Shown here: positions 18,062 to 27,222 of the stretch, piece by piece
Layout: the number at the start of each line of letters is the position of its first letter
Position numbering within the stretch: the first letter of the stretch is position 1
Assembly (NCBI GenBank): GCA_027624855.1
Contig: JAQBTQ010000005.1
Location: 52,905-116,904 of the forward strand
Reading direction: 5' to 3'
Source of the DNA: Bacteroidota bacterium
GTDB taxonomy: Bacteria; Bacteroidota; Bacteroidia; Flavobacteriales_D; Sanyastnellaceae
Length of the DNA stretch: 64,000 nt
Translations under genes and position numbers: made by a program
The notes under the pieces: generated by a model
What the model was told of the DNA's origin: nothing
Seen by the model: only the letters and a program-made list of their open reading frames with translations
The model's database searches: none

Positions 18062-21000
18062 TTAGAAGTTCGTTGAAATGGATAAGGTAAATGCACGCTC
18101 TTGCGGAGGTGTCAAATACGTCACATTCGGACTCATGTTGCGGTCTTGGGCATTTTCAAAATCGCGCACAACTTCTGGATCCAATCCAGGGAAATTCGTA
18201 ATGGTAAATACGTTTGTTGCATTCACCGAGATGCGGCAGTTCTGCAATCTGCTTTCTGCATCAAGGGGAACATTGTACCCCAATGTCAGATTACGAAGTC
18301 GTAAATACGAGGCATCAAAAATGAATAGGCTCGTGTTCCACCATGGAAATCCAGAAGGCAGGCTGTAGGTCGTTTCATCCAACGTCAGGCGCGGATACGT
18401 AGCTTCATCACCAGGTTGCCTCCACCGGTCGAGCTTTTCATCCCTCATGTTCCAGCCTGTTACCACACCCAATTGCCGTTTGGCAGAGGAGTCGAAAATT
18501 TTGGCTCCCACACTGAACGTAGCCAATGCGCTCAAATCCCAGTTTCCGTAGCGGAAGCTGTTATTGATGCCTCCGATTAAATCGGGCAAACCGTCACCTA
18601 CATATTTGCGGATGTCGTTGTTGTAGTCAAACGTTTCGTTGCCTTCAAGATCTAAATAGACAGGAAGACCCGTTTCTGGATCTACGTGACTGTGTTCAAC
18701 AAGAAAGAAACTACCCACGGGTTGTCCGACGATGACGCGCGAATCATTGGTGCCACCACTCACCGCGTCAGGAGTATAGTTTCCGATATCGATTAATTCA
18801 TTGTAATTGCGCGCAAGGTTCAAATCTGTATTCCATTGAAAAGCGCCGGTCAAGTTCCTTGACTTAATGGTCAATTCGATTCCTCGGTTTAGAATCGTAC
18901 CAACATTATCCCAAAAATTGGTGAACCCCGTGCTTGCAGGCGTACTAACATTCATCAATACATCCGTTGAATACTTGTGATAGAAGGCCAGTTCTGTTGT
19001 GACTCGGTCTTCGAGGAGGCCAAGCTCTACGCTGGCATCGATCGTTCTGGAAGTTTCCCAACGCAAGGTTGGATTTTCCGGTTGAATTGGAAACAAAATT
19101 GAATCTCCTGCATAAGTGATTCCGTTGTTTTGAGCAGAGTAGGTTCCGAATCGAGCATAATCCGGGAGAGCAGCATTTCCAGTGTATCCAATGCTGGACC
19201 GCACCTTCATGAAACTAATTCGATTGCTTTCAAACCAATCTTCATCAGAAACTACCCAGCCTGCTGAAAGCGAAGGGAAGAAGCCGTATCGGTTCTCTCT
19301 TCCAAACCTTGAGGATCCGTCGATTCTCGCAGTAGCTTGAAAGAAATAACGATCCTTCAGGGTATAATTTACTCGGCCAAAGTAGGATAGGAAACTATGT
19401 TGCGATGGTAAGTTGTTGGTTTTTTGCACATTGGCGGCATCTTCTGAAAGTGAATCACTCTCGAAAATGGGTCCTTCAACTTGGCCGTAGAATAAACCGT
19501 ATCCGTAATTATCTGTGCGTTGAAATTCACTTCCCACGAGGAAATTCAGGGATTGTGTGTCATCCAACTCCCAGCGGTAGTCAGCTGTTCCGCTGTAATT
19601 CCAATTCAAAATATAATTTGCGTAACGATTGGCACTGCCCAATTCGGTGGTAATAGAAAGAGCTCCTGGATTGAACACATCCTCACGTAAGTGGAGGTAA
19701 TCGAATCCGCCACTGACTTTTAGATTCAGGTTAGCAATGGGAGAGTAGATCAATTGTGCATTGCTGATGGATCGGTCCTCGGTTGTTTTCCATTTCTTCA
19801 ATTCACGGACGGCTACCGGGTTTTTTGTGCCTCCCCATTCATCAAACCAAAGGAAATATTCACCCGCCGCATGTTCCAAGTTGCCGTTTGCGTCGTAAAC
19901 GTCTTCTTCGTAGCTAACAGGATAATAAGGCAAGGCATTTGACATGGCATCTCCCAGACCGCCAGACCAAGCTGCATCAATGCGGTTATTTTCTCCTCTG
20001 CTGAATGAAGAGCTCAACAGCACCTTGATTTTATTCGACGGAGTATAATCGATGTTTACACGACCACTTGTTCGATCATAGGAATTACCAAGCAGATAGC
20101 TTTGATTGTTGTCTTTTGAAATTCCTGCATACAAGTTGACCTGTTCTCCTCCTTGGCGTATTCCAAAGTTGACCGCGTTTTTATTGCCCACCCCAATCGT
20201 TTGGTCTACCCAGTCAGTGTTTGTTTGCAAGGCGCGCAAGTACGCTTCTTTTCGCGTTTCGGGGTCATCAGCCGCAGAAGTCATATTCGGCAACCAAACG
20301 TAGCCCGTGCCACCGTCATTTTCCCACGCCTCTTGCCTCAACGCCAAATAGGTCTCAGTATCCATCATGTTGGGAAGGGTGGCTGCAGTTCCGATTCCAG
20401 CCCGTGTACTGAATTCAAATGACGTTCCTTTTTTCCCGCGTTTTGTAGTGATCAGTATGACACCATTTGCTCCACGGGATCCGTAAATGCCAGTTGCTGC
20501 TGCATCTTTCAGAATCTCAACTGATTCAATGTCATTCGGATTGATCGCCGCGAGGGGATTGTTGTTGAGTGCTCCAGAATTTCCACGCAAGAAATATTCC
20601 TGGGTAATTGGAATGCCATCGACCACATAAAGTGGGTCTCCAGCAGCGGAGACTGAGGCAACTCCACGCACGCGAATGAGGGAAGGTGCTCCAGCAACAC
20701 CGGATGACTGACTTACTTGGACGCCTGCGGCTTGTCCTTGCAATGCGGCCTCAAAAGACGGAGTTTGTATTCCTGTAATTTGTTTAGCATCAACTTGAAC
20801 GATGCTACCGGTGACTTCTTTTTTGCGTTGCACCCCATAGCCGACCACGACAACATCGTTGATGAGAACGGCGTCATCAGCAAGTACAATATTCAGGTTG
20901 ACGTTTTCATTCTCGATCTTAATCTCCCTTGTTTGAGAAATGTAGCCAACGTATGAAAATTGAATGGAATGATCTCCTTTCGACAGAGCGATGCTGTATC

Positions 21001-21166
21001 GACCATCTGCATCTGTAAATTGTCCATTGGTGCCGTCTGCAACAACAGAAGCGCCGGGAAGGGGCGCTCCGTTCGAATCACGGACTACGCCGCTGAGGCT
21101 TTGGGCCATTGCGGATGCCCCGAGGAGGAGCATGGCCAATAGATAAAGCGGTTTTCTAAACATCAA
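18062..21166 (-). CDS. susC: SusC/RagA family TonB-linked outer-membrane glucan importer
   Basis: A 1034-residue SusC-type transporter: signal peptide (LLAMLLLGASAMAQ), a CarboxypepD_reg-like domain (LSGVVRDSNGAPLPGASV ... SYVGY), a plug domain (VVVGYGVQRKKEVTGSI, DPLYVVDGIPI, IESVEILKDAAATGIYGSRGANGVI) and a large TonB barrel ending in FTLSISTNF. It imports oligosaccharides across the outer membrane with SusD, driven by TonB. Length is usual. It is the first gene of a five-gene transcript. A TTG-N20-TAATTTCG promoter lies just upstream, with a GTGT-N7-ACAC palindrome across the -33 element. The symbol denotes the family. Confidence 0.96.
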   Translation of the reverse strand: MMFRKPLYLLAMLLLGASAMAQSLSGVVRDSNGAPLPGASVVADGTNGQFTDADGRYSIALSKGDHSIQFSYVGYISQTREIKIENENVNLNIVLADDAVLINDVVVVGYGVQRKKEVTGSIVQVDAKQITGIQTPSFEAALQGQAAGVQVSQSSGVAGAPSLIRVRGVASVSAAGDPLYVVDGIPITQEYFLRGNSGALNNNPLAAINPNDIESVEILKDAAATGIYGSRGANGVILITTKRGKKGTSFEFSTRAGIGTAATLPNMMDTETYLALRQEAWENDGGTGYVWLPNMTSAADDPETRKEAYLRALQTNTDWVDQTIGVGNKNAVNFGIRQGGEQVNLYAGISKDNNQSYLLGNSYDRTSGRVNIDYTPSNKIKVLLSSSFSRGENNRIDAAWSGGLGDAMSNALPYYPVSYEEDVYDANGNLEHAAGEYFLWFDEWGGTKNPVAVRELKKWKTTEDRSISNAQLIYSPIANLNLKVSGGFDYLHLREDVFNPGALSITTELGSANRYANYILNWNYSGTADYRWELDDTQSLNFLVGSEFQRTDNYGYGLFYGQVEGPIFESDSLSEDAANVQKTNNLPSQHSFLSYFGRVNYTLKDRYFFQATARIDGSSRFGRENRYGFFPSLSAGWVVSDEDWFESNRISFMKVRSSIGYTGNAALPDYARFGTYSAQNNGITYAGDSILFPIQPENPTLRWETSRTIDASVELGLLEDRVTTELAFYHKYSTDVLMNVSTPASTGFTNFWDNVGTILNRGIELTIKSRNLTGAFQWNTDLNLARNYNELIDIGNYTPDAVSGGTNDSRVIVGQPVGSFFLVEHSHVDPETGLPVYLDLEGNETFDYNNDIRKYVGDGLPDLIGGINNSFRYGNWDLSALATFSVGAKIFDSSAKRQLGVVTGWNMRDEKLDRWRQPGDEATYPRLTLDETTYSLPSGFPWWNTSLFIFDASYLRLRNLTLGYNVPLDAESRLQNCRISVNATNVFTITNFPGLDPEVVRDFENAQDRNMSPNVTYLTPPQERAFTLSISTNF

Positions 21167-21181
21167 TTTAGTTTTGGAATT

Positions 21182-21212
21182 CGAAATTAAGGTAGAGTAG
21201 GTGTAATTTCAA
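21182..21212 (-). promoter_or_regulatory. susC promoter
   Basis: On the - strand a TTG (-33) is followed after 20 nt by TAATTTCG (-7), one mismatch from the Bacteroidetes TAnnTTTG consensus. The -7 box ends 15 nt before the susC start codon. The -33 element lies inside the palindrome described as a separate feature. Confidence 0.65.
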
Positions 21213-21215
21213 CAC
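21201..21215. promoter_or_regulatory. Operator GTGT-N7-ACAC at the susC -33 element
   Basis: The + strand reads GTGTAATTTCAACAC. It has the same four-base arms, the same 7-nt spacing and a similar A/T-rich core as the palindrome before pfkA. Covering the -33 element suggests repression of susC when the regulator is bound. The Nudix-related regulator at 26.4-27.1 kb is the best candidate to bind it. Confidence 0.6.
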
Positions 21216-21233
21216 GAAGTTCCATGCGAGTTT

Positions 21234-24056
21234 TCAACGATTGGAAAATATTTCAATTCGTTCGGTTACATACTTTTGATTTACAAGGGTTTGAATGACA
21301 TAAACACCATCTTTCAAACCGATCAAATCCATGATGAACTTATTGTTACTCGTGTCCTTGAGATACGTAATTTGATCCGACACATTTCGACCTTGCGCGT
21401 CATAAAGCAACAACGGTGCATTCTGATCCATTTGGATTTCCCATACCGCGGAGCCAGAACTCGGGTTGGGATAAATTGCGGATAGCTGATAGTGATCAAT
21501 TGACTCGACTCCGGTAGCAGGTTCTGGAAAATCGATGGGTTGGTCCACGTATACGTGGTACTCGCCGGGAGCAAAATTCATGAATGCACTGACGTCCGAA
21601 ACATTGAATGAATTACCTGTGAAGTAGTCGTACCAGGTTCCAGTATGCTGAAAACCTGGTATCATGCTGAGGTCGGTCACCCTCATATTAGCCACAACCA
21701 CGGCATTCATTTCTGATCCATTCAAATGCAATCGTTTTCCGTAGCCACCTACATCCCAATTGTAATTGGTCGTTTGGAAAGGGTCCGGGTAATTCATTTT
21801 CAGTGCACAGAGTCCGGAGATCACTTCATGGATTCGATAACGACTCGGGACATCCCGGTAATCCCAACGAACCGGCTTGGCCACGGTTCGACAATCATCA
21901 CTGATTGTGACGCCGTCGCTGCATGTATTGATGCTGTAATCGTATCCCAATTCTTCAAATTGCCAGAGCATTTTCGGACCGGGCAATAACAAGTTAAAGC
22001 ACTGGATTGCCTCGATGCGATCGAGGGCCGTTTCTAGGTCCGTAATTTGATAATCGCCATCGCCATTGCCGTATTGAAGGGCTTTGTACATGAGGCGTTC
22101 TTCGTCATGGCTTTCGGGATAAGAGATGACGCCCGGATTGGACATGCTTTGATTTTGATAGCTTGCCCAACCGAAATCGGATGCGTATCCCATGGTGGCT
22201 TCGCTGTAATCGTGCGTGACATTGGCCCAAACCATGAATCCGCTATTCACAAGCGATTGATTTTCAGAAAGGTCCACCCAATGTTCAAGGATCATGTAGA
22301 TATCAGATTCATCTTGCCAAAGGTGTTGGGCATATTCGTTCAACAGGTTAATTCGAGCTTGATCGTATCCCCAAACATTTCCTGGGGTTTGGGTCATTCC
22401 TTTAGAGAAGTCCAATCGATAACCATCAACATGGTATTCATCAACCCAATATTTTAGGGTGCGTTTCATGAAGTATTTCGTCGCCGGACTCTCATGGTTC
22501 CAATCAAAGAACCAGGTTTCTGGACTTGGGGACACCTCATTGAACCAAGGATTATTGGAAGCCGGCTGGAACGATTCTGAATTCCAATACATCTTCAACA
22601 TGGGGTTGGGATAATCCGCATGGTTGAGCACCACGTCTAAAATCACAGCAATTCCTCGTTCATGGCATGCGTTGACCAGTTGTTTGAATGCTTCTTTGGT
22701 TCCATACGCTTTGTCCAAAGCCATGTAGAAGGTGGGATTGTATCCCCAACTATCGTTTCCGTTGAACTCATTGATGGGCATGAGCTCAATGGCGTTGATT
22801 CCCAGTCGATCTAGGTAATCCAATGTGTCAAGTATGGTTTGATAATTGCGCTCTTCAGTAAAATCACGCACGAGTAATTCATAGATGACCAGCGATTCTT
22901 TTGAAGGCCTTTCGAAACTTTCATCGTTCCATTCAAATTCAGGTGCACCGGGTTGCATCACGGATACCGGAGTATTCTCAGTGAGCATGGATGGAAAGGG
23001 AAGGAGGTTTGGATAGGTCTCATTGGGAATCCAACCGTCATTCCATGGGTCCAATACCAACTCGGAATAAGGGTCAGCGATGCGCATGTCATCTGGCATG
23101 ATGTGATAATGGAAACGGTACTCGAGACCATCTTCCAATCCATCCAATTCAATCCAATGCTTGTTTCCATCTGGGGTTTGGGTCATGAGGTAATCATAAC
23201 TCAATTGCCAATCATTGAAATCGCCTACGACGAAAACGAAGTCTTTTCCAGGCGCGTGCAATTGAAGAAATGCGCTTGTTGAAGTAGGATAGTGGATCCC
23301 ATCTTCCGATCCTGCTGGCGGCCAACCGGTAATGGCTTCGTCAGGCAATACGACCAAACTGGCAAAATCTGAGGCAGTCTGACCACTCAAATCACCGAGT
23401 AATTCAATGTTAAATTGCCCTCCTTCATCCGAAGTAAATTCGTATTCAATGCTCGTCCCAGCCTCAGAAACAACCTCCATGCCATTGATGAGAATAGAAA
23501 GTTGGCAAGATTCGCTCGCTTGCCCCATGATGGTGAATGACTCATTCATGTTGAGCACGGCATAACCGTTGTCGGGAGTCATGATTGATGTGCTGAATGA
23601 ACCGGTACTGACTTCATAGAAAATATCAGAACCATCTGCATTCCTTCCCACCAAGGTGCCATTGCTATTCCTGAACACCATAGCCAAACTTTCAACGGTT
23701 TCGTCCGCGTCCAATTGGTAATATTCTGCGAGCGTCAATCCATTGAAATCGAAAGAATGGATGCCAGAACCCTGGGGATTCATGACGGCGTTCGGGTCAG
23801 CCGTTCCCCATGCTGTTTGCACATTTTGCCAATCACTTGGTCCTGTGCTGTTGCTCGTAATCACACCAGTGTGAATGTAGACCGGTACAACACCTTGCAG
23901 TTCGCCATTGCCAAGTGCACTGTTGTAGAACAATGTGACTTGGTCATCTACAGTTGGAAAGGCCGGTTCAGTCCAGACTATTTGAGATTGAGTGGCACTC
24001 TGAAAGCCAATGGACAAAATGAAGGCTAAAAACGATATTCCAATTGGTTGATTCAT
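21234..24056 (-). CDS. T9SS-secreted GH13 alpha-amylase or pullulanase-type enzyme
   Basis: A 940-residue secreted enzyme: signal peptide, an N-terminal E-set-like module (PAFPTVDDQVTLFYNS ... GPSDWQN), an Ig-like stretch, a CBM48-like module (APGKDFVFVVGDFNDWQ), the GH13 barrel from about residue 385, a beta domain and a T9SS sorting domain (AIYPNPSSGSAVWEIQM ... KDGVYVIQTLV). Catalytic residues: nucleophile Asp near 549 (DGYRLDFSKG), acid Glu near 591 (MILEHW) and Asp in YPESHDEERL. The domain order fits branching-enzyme/pullulanase-like GH13 members that attack alpha-glucans. It follows the CotH gene by 8 bp, so the regulator, CotH protein and amylase are one unit; susC starts from its own promoter downstream. 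Confidence 0.93.
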   Translation of the reverse strand: MNQPIGISFLAFILSIGFQSATQSQIVWTEPAFPTVDDQVTLFYNSALGNGELQGVVPVYIHTGVITSNSTGPSDWQNVQTAWGTADPNAVMNPQGSGIHSFDFNGLTLAEYYQLDADETVESLAMVFRNSNGTLVGRNADGSDIFYEVSTGSFSTSIMTPDNGYAVLNMNESFTIMGQASESCQLSILINGMEVVSEAGTSIEYEFTSDEGGQFNIELLGDLSGQTASDFASLVVLPDEAITGWPPAGSEDGIHYPTSTSAFLQLHAPGKDFVFVVGDFNDWQLSYDYLMTQTPDGNKHWIELDGLEDGLEYRFHYHIMPDDMRIADPYSELVLDPWNDGWIPNETYPNLLPFPSMLTENTPVSVMQPGAPEFEWNDESFERPSKESLVIYELLVRDFTEERNYQTILDTLDYLDRLGINAIELMPINEFNGNDSWGYNPTFYMALDKAYGTKEAFKQLVNACHERGIAVILDVVLNHADYPNPMLKMYWNSESFQPASNNPWFNEVSPSPETWFFDWNHESPATKYFMKRTLKYWVDEYHVDGYRLDFSKGMTQTPGNVWGYDQARINLLNEYAQHLWQDESDIYMILEHWVDLSENQSLVNSGFMVWANVTHDYSEATMGYASDFGWASYQNQSMSNPGVISYPESHDEERLMYKALQYGNGDGDYQITDLETALDRIEAIQCFNLLLPGPKMLWQFEELGYDYSINTCSDGVTISDDCRTVAKPVRWDYRDVPSRYRIHEVISGLCALKMNYPDPFQTTNYNWDVGGYGKRLHLNGSEMNAVVVANMRVTDLSMIPGFQHTGTWYDYFTGNSFNVSDVSAFMNFAPGEYHVYVDQPIDFPEPATGVESIDHYQLSAIYPNPSSGSAVWEIQMDQNAPLLLYDAQGRNVSDQITYLKDTSNNKFIMDLIGLKDGVYVIQTLVNQKYVTERIEIFSNR

Positions 24057-24064
24057 TGGATGTT

Positions 24065-26377
24065 TTATTGAATGATGATTTTAAATGTTCGCTCAAGAAC
24101 AGCACTCGTCGAATTGAAATACAAAAAATACAGACCTGGTTCCAATCCGTTGATTGCTAAGTTTGTGTGGGTAGTGAATAGAACCTCGCGACCATTGGTG
24201 TCGAAGAGTTTCCAAGTTGCCTTTTCAGGAAGAGTTAACTCGCATGGTTGAATGCAAGGTGATGCAGGGCGCCAATCGTTCAAAACACTTGCTGGATGGT
24301 GCGTCACATTGACTGTACCGTTTCCATTGGCTGAGTTTGGAGTGGGAGGGTTGGACGTTCCACTTTGAAACCAAACCCAATCTGAAGCGCCGTCAGAACT
24401 TCGGCCAAGGCTTTGATTGCCAGACGCCAGCGTCCAATCGATAGCGTCTACAATCCGCCAAGCATCGTCTTCAATTTTGGTCAAATAGACTTGGTCATCA
24501 GCAGCATCCAATGTGAAAGTGGTATGCAGCGGCCCATTTTCCTCGAGGTCATCACTCCACAAAAGCAAGTGTTGTCCCGGGTCCAATGTGACGTTTGGAA
24601 GTTGCCAACGGTTGGGCTCCATGATCCGATTCGTTAGGAAATAAGATTGAACATTGATTGGATCATTGCCCGCGTTGAACAATTCAATCCAATCACCATC
24701 GTTTTCATACTCATCAAAGACAAAGCCGTCATTTTTTGGCATGACTTCATTGATGAGCAAGGCATCGCTCGCCCAACCATTCCATATGTGCGCAAACTCA
24801 CAAGGAGAATACTGCAAATTACCCGTACCGTTCTGCGCCGCTGCGCGCCATAGGGCATCTTCTGCTCCATTTAAACCAACTATGACAGACCATTCTTGTC
24901 CGTGGATGTTGGTCCCCACGGGTTCTAAACTGTGTTGTTGAATCTCTTCATTGAGAAGCAATTCTACCGTCACTTCCCATTCGTCATTCAGAGAATTTTG
25001 GGGAATCCAGCACTGAACACATAGCGAATCATTCGTGATGGGCCCTTCAGCCCAACATTGAATGATCGGCTTGGCATCTTCCCAACCATCTTCTAGTTGA
25101 ACTTCAGTCCAAAACAATCGGGAAGAAACAAAATCCACAGGTGAGTGAGCAACATGTGAACCCCAAGCATTTTGGTCAGACTCCATAAAATCTTCAGAAT
25201 CAAATCCATAACTGAGCGGGTAGAAGGGGTCAATCTCAATATGTTCATCCAATAAATCAATCAACCATGCTGACCTTCCTTCAATCCATTCCGAAGAGTA
25301 CTCATTTTCCATCCACCAAGACAAATACCATGAAAAGCGGGCTCGGTATTCAGGCACAGCGAGCAACCTTGTGTACAAAGGTCGATTGGAGCTTGTTGTC
25401 CAGGCATAAGGATCCTGATCGGTCCATTCACCAAACCACTGAATCCCGAGCGTATTATCCATGTCATAGGGGATGTAAATGATACGACCATCGGTGCTGC
25501 GCTGGTATAGATAAAAATTGTTCTTGTTGCCGATGTAATTGTCCCAATGGCCCGTTAGAATTTCCGCTGCCGCTGTTTTGAGGTAGGCATCCACATCAAA
25601 GATGGCTTCGAGTTCACAAGGCAAGGATTCAATCGCAGTGTTATTCAAAATGTCAATGAAGGTTGCTAGTGCTGAATAATCATCCGCCCAACGATTTGTC
25701 TTGAGTTCATAGACTCGTTGATTGGACCAACTTGGTGTGAATTTGTAATCATCTGGGTTGTCGCTGATGTAATCAAGGTCGGATGGATAAGTGCATTTCC
25801 ACAGGTTTCCATGCGCATGTTCGAATCGTTTTTCCAACCATTCCCCATCAATGTGTTCGGTATTTGAATAAACTCCATAGTAAGCGCCATTGATGTACAA
25901 ATTGCTATGCTGACTCCTCGAAACGGGAATCCCAGCATCTCTTAATAATTCCCAGCATAACCTTGCCCGTATTGTGCTGGGATCATTGTGTTCTCCATTC
26001 AAATTGAGTTTCTCGAGTCCTTGCCATTGGCCGTTTTCATTGAATGAATCAAATGAGATTTTGAATGATTTTTTTGGGGCATAGCGCGAAGTGTTTCCGC
26101 GTAATCGGAAGCCTACGTTTTCAATGGTATCATTCCCTAAGCTGCTCTCATGGATAAACGTTGCTGGATGCTCAACATTAGATTCAAGGTTATCCTCCAA
26201 CCACATCCATTCGATGGCATCACCACATTGGATATGTATCGTAGTAATTTCTTCACTCAGAAACGCAGTGTCTTCCCCGGGGTGTTGATTGATGCCAATC
26301 CATTGAGATCGCGCATCGCTTGACCACATCAATGAGGCCAATGTAAACCACCAAATATGTTTGCCACAATTAATCAT
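24065..26377 (-). CDS. CotH kinase-family protein with lamin-tail domain and T9SS sorting domain
   Basis: A 770-residue exported protein. After a signal sequence comes a CotH-type domain: GFRLRGNTSRYAPKKSFKI, KLNLNGEHNDPSTIRARL, SNLYINGAYYGVYSNTEHID and YIPYDMDNTLG, where the last two are the conserved kinase-like motifs. A lamin-tail (LTD) domain follows (LLINEVMPKNDG ... DWIELFNAG), and the C-terminus ends in a T9SS-like domain (LEPGLYFLYFN). Spore CotH from Bacillus is an atypical protein kinase; the role of exported Bacteroidota members is unknown. Its start overlaps the regulator gene by 8 bp and the secreted amylase follows 8 bp after its stop. Shared operon and export route suggest the amylase or the glucan surface as partner. 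Confidence 0.85.
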   Translation of the reverse strand: MINCGKHIWWFTLASLMWSSDARSQWIGINQHPGEDTAFLSEEITTIHIQCGDAIEWMWLEDNLESNVEHPATFIHESSLGNDTIENVGFRLRGNTSRYAPKKSFKISFDSFNENGQWQGLEKLNLNGEHNDPSTIRARLCWELLRDAGIPVSRSQHSNLYINGAYYGVYSNTEHIDGEWLEKRFEHAHGNLWKCTYPSDLDYISDNPDDYKFTPSWSNQRVYELKTNRWADDYSALATFIDILNNTAIESLPCELEAIFDVDAYLKTAAAEILTGHWDNYIGNKNNFYLYQRSTDGRIIYIPYDMDNTLGIQWFGEWTDQDPYAWTTSSNRPLYTRLLAVPEYRARFSWYLSWWMENEYSSEWIEGRSAWLIDLLDEHIEIDPFYPLSYGFDSEDFMESDQNAWGSHVAHSPVDFVSSRLFWTEVQLEDGWEDAKPIIQCWAEGPITNDSLCVQCWIPQNSLNDEWEVTVELLLNEEIQQHSLEPVGTNIHGQEWSVIVGLNGAEDALWRAAAQNGTGNLQYSPCEFAHIWNGWASDALLINEVMPKNDGFVFDEYENDGDWIELFNAGNDPINVQSYFLTNRIMEPNRWQLPNVTLDPGQHLLLWSDDLEENGPLHTTFTLDAADDQVYLTKIEDDAWRIVDAIDWTLASGNQSLGRSSDGASDWVWFQSGTSNPPTPNSANGNGTVNVTHHPASVLNDWRPASPCIQPCELTLPEKATWKLFDTNGREVLFTTHTNLAINGLEPGLYFLYFNSTSAVLERTFKIIIQ

Positions 26378-27080
26378 CGAGGTGATCGGGGTTGAAACTG
26401 AAAAGTTGCGCAGGCTTGTGCATCACACCTTGTTGTTTTTCATCCAATGGAACAACGTGGCTCATGCGCTTGACGTTTTTGCGGAAGTTTCGTTTGTCAA
26501 ACTTTTTCTCGAGGACCACTTCATAAAGTGATTGGAGTTGGCTGAGTGTAAATTTCTTGGGTAACAATTCGAAACTGATGTGATGGCTTTCCAATTGGTT
26601 TTGAAGGGCATCCATAGCACCATCTAGAATTTCGTTGTGGTCAAAAGCCAATGGTCCGACGTTTTGTAGATCAATCCATTCGACTCCTCCGGCGAAAGAG
26701 GCGGGCTGTGGGTCATGATCTTGCAAAGAAACCAATCCAAAATAGCCGACTGTTATCACCCGTTGTTCAGGTTGCGTTCGAACAGATCTCAGCCAAGCCC
26801 GATCTTTTAATTGTTTCACTCGATTCGGGTCACCGTAAGCATGAAATTGCTTCAAATACACACCTTTTAGCTGAGTCAGCTCAAAAAGCACACGTTCAGC
26901 TGCAGCTTCAAGACCTTCATCGATGAGGATGAGATCTCCGGGCAATTGAGACATTGGATTTTGTCCTACTTCCTCATTATTCGCCTCCTTCTGATTGATT
27001 AAAAGCACTTTAAGTCCACTATCGTCATAACCAAAGACGACGCAGTCTACGGATAAGTGAAGAGTCTCATTTTTTAACAT
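26370..27080 (-). CDS. Nudix-related (NrtR/AraR-type) transcriptional regulator
   Basis: A 236-residue protein with an N-terminal Nudix fold (LSVDCVVFGYDDSGLKVLLINQK) and a C-terminal winged helix (KKFTLSQLQSLYEVVLEKKFDKRNFRKNV) typical of NrtR-type regulators. The Nudix box is degenerate: the REUxEE core reads RVLFEL, losing two of three glutamates, so hydrolysis is unlikely and the domain probably senses a sugar or nucleotide ligand. In Bacteroides a member of this family (AraR) controls arabinose use. Here it heads the CotH-amylase operon, is divergent from pfkA, and has palindromes with the same spacing at its own -7 box, before pfkA and at susC. A maltose- or glucose-derived effector is inferred. 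Confidence 0.88.
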   Translation of the reverse strand: MLKNETLHLSVDCVVFGYDDSGLKVLLINQKEANNEEVGQNPMSQLPGDLILIDEGLEAAAERVLFELTQLKGVYLKQFHAYGDPNRVKQLKDRAWLRSVRTQPEQRVITVGYFGLVSLQDHDPQPASFAGGVEWIDLQNVGPLAFDHNEILDGAMDALQNQLESHHISFELLPKKFTLSQLQSLYEVVLEKKFDKRNFRKNVKRMSHVVPLDEKQQGVMHKPAQLFSFNPDHLDD

Positions 27081-27081
27081 A

Positions 27082-27096
27082 GTGTCAAAAATACAA
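27082..27096. promoter_or_regulatory. Operator-like palindrome at the regulator gene
   Basis: GTGT-N7-ACAA, one mismatch from the GTGT-N7-ACAC site beside pfkA. It begins one base upstream of the regulator start codon and contains the gene's -7 box on the - strand, so binding would block transcription: autoregulation is inferred. Confidence 0.5.
27086..27093 (-). promoter_or_regulatory. -7 box of the regulator-CotH-amylase operon, probably leaderless
   Basis: The - strand reads TATTTTTG, a perfect TAnnTTTG box, only 5 nt before the ATG. Transcription should begin at or very near the start codon. No well-spaced -33 TTG is visible; a TTTG lies 13 nt upstream. Confidence 0.5.
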
Positions 27097-27124
27097 TTTC
27101 TTCCTTCAAAGTATCACGTTTTCT

Positions 27125-27145
27125 TTAGTGTATTTGAAACACTTA
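27125..27145. promoter_or_regulatory. Operator TTAGTGT-N7-ACACTTA upstream of the pfkA promoter
   Basis: Two 7-base arms with a single mismatch flank a 7-nt A/T-rich centre (ATTTGAA). The site ends 2 bp before the -33 TTG of pfkA, a position typical for activator binding. The inner 15 bp match the spacing and arms of the susC site. Confidence 0.65.
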
Positions 27146-27147
27146 GG

Positions 27148-27179
27148 TTGTGATTGAACTGAATCTGGTATTATATTCG
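27148..27179 (+). promoter_or_regulatory. pfkA operon promoter
   Basis: TTG (-33) is followed after 21 nt by TATATTCG (-7), one mismatch from TAnnTTTG. The predicted transcript has a leader of about 35 nt before the pfkA ATG. Confidence 0.6.
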
Positions 27180-27222
27180 CGCCCGTTCCAATGATGAACG
27201 TGAATTTGACTCACAAGTTGAG

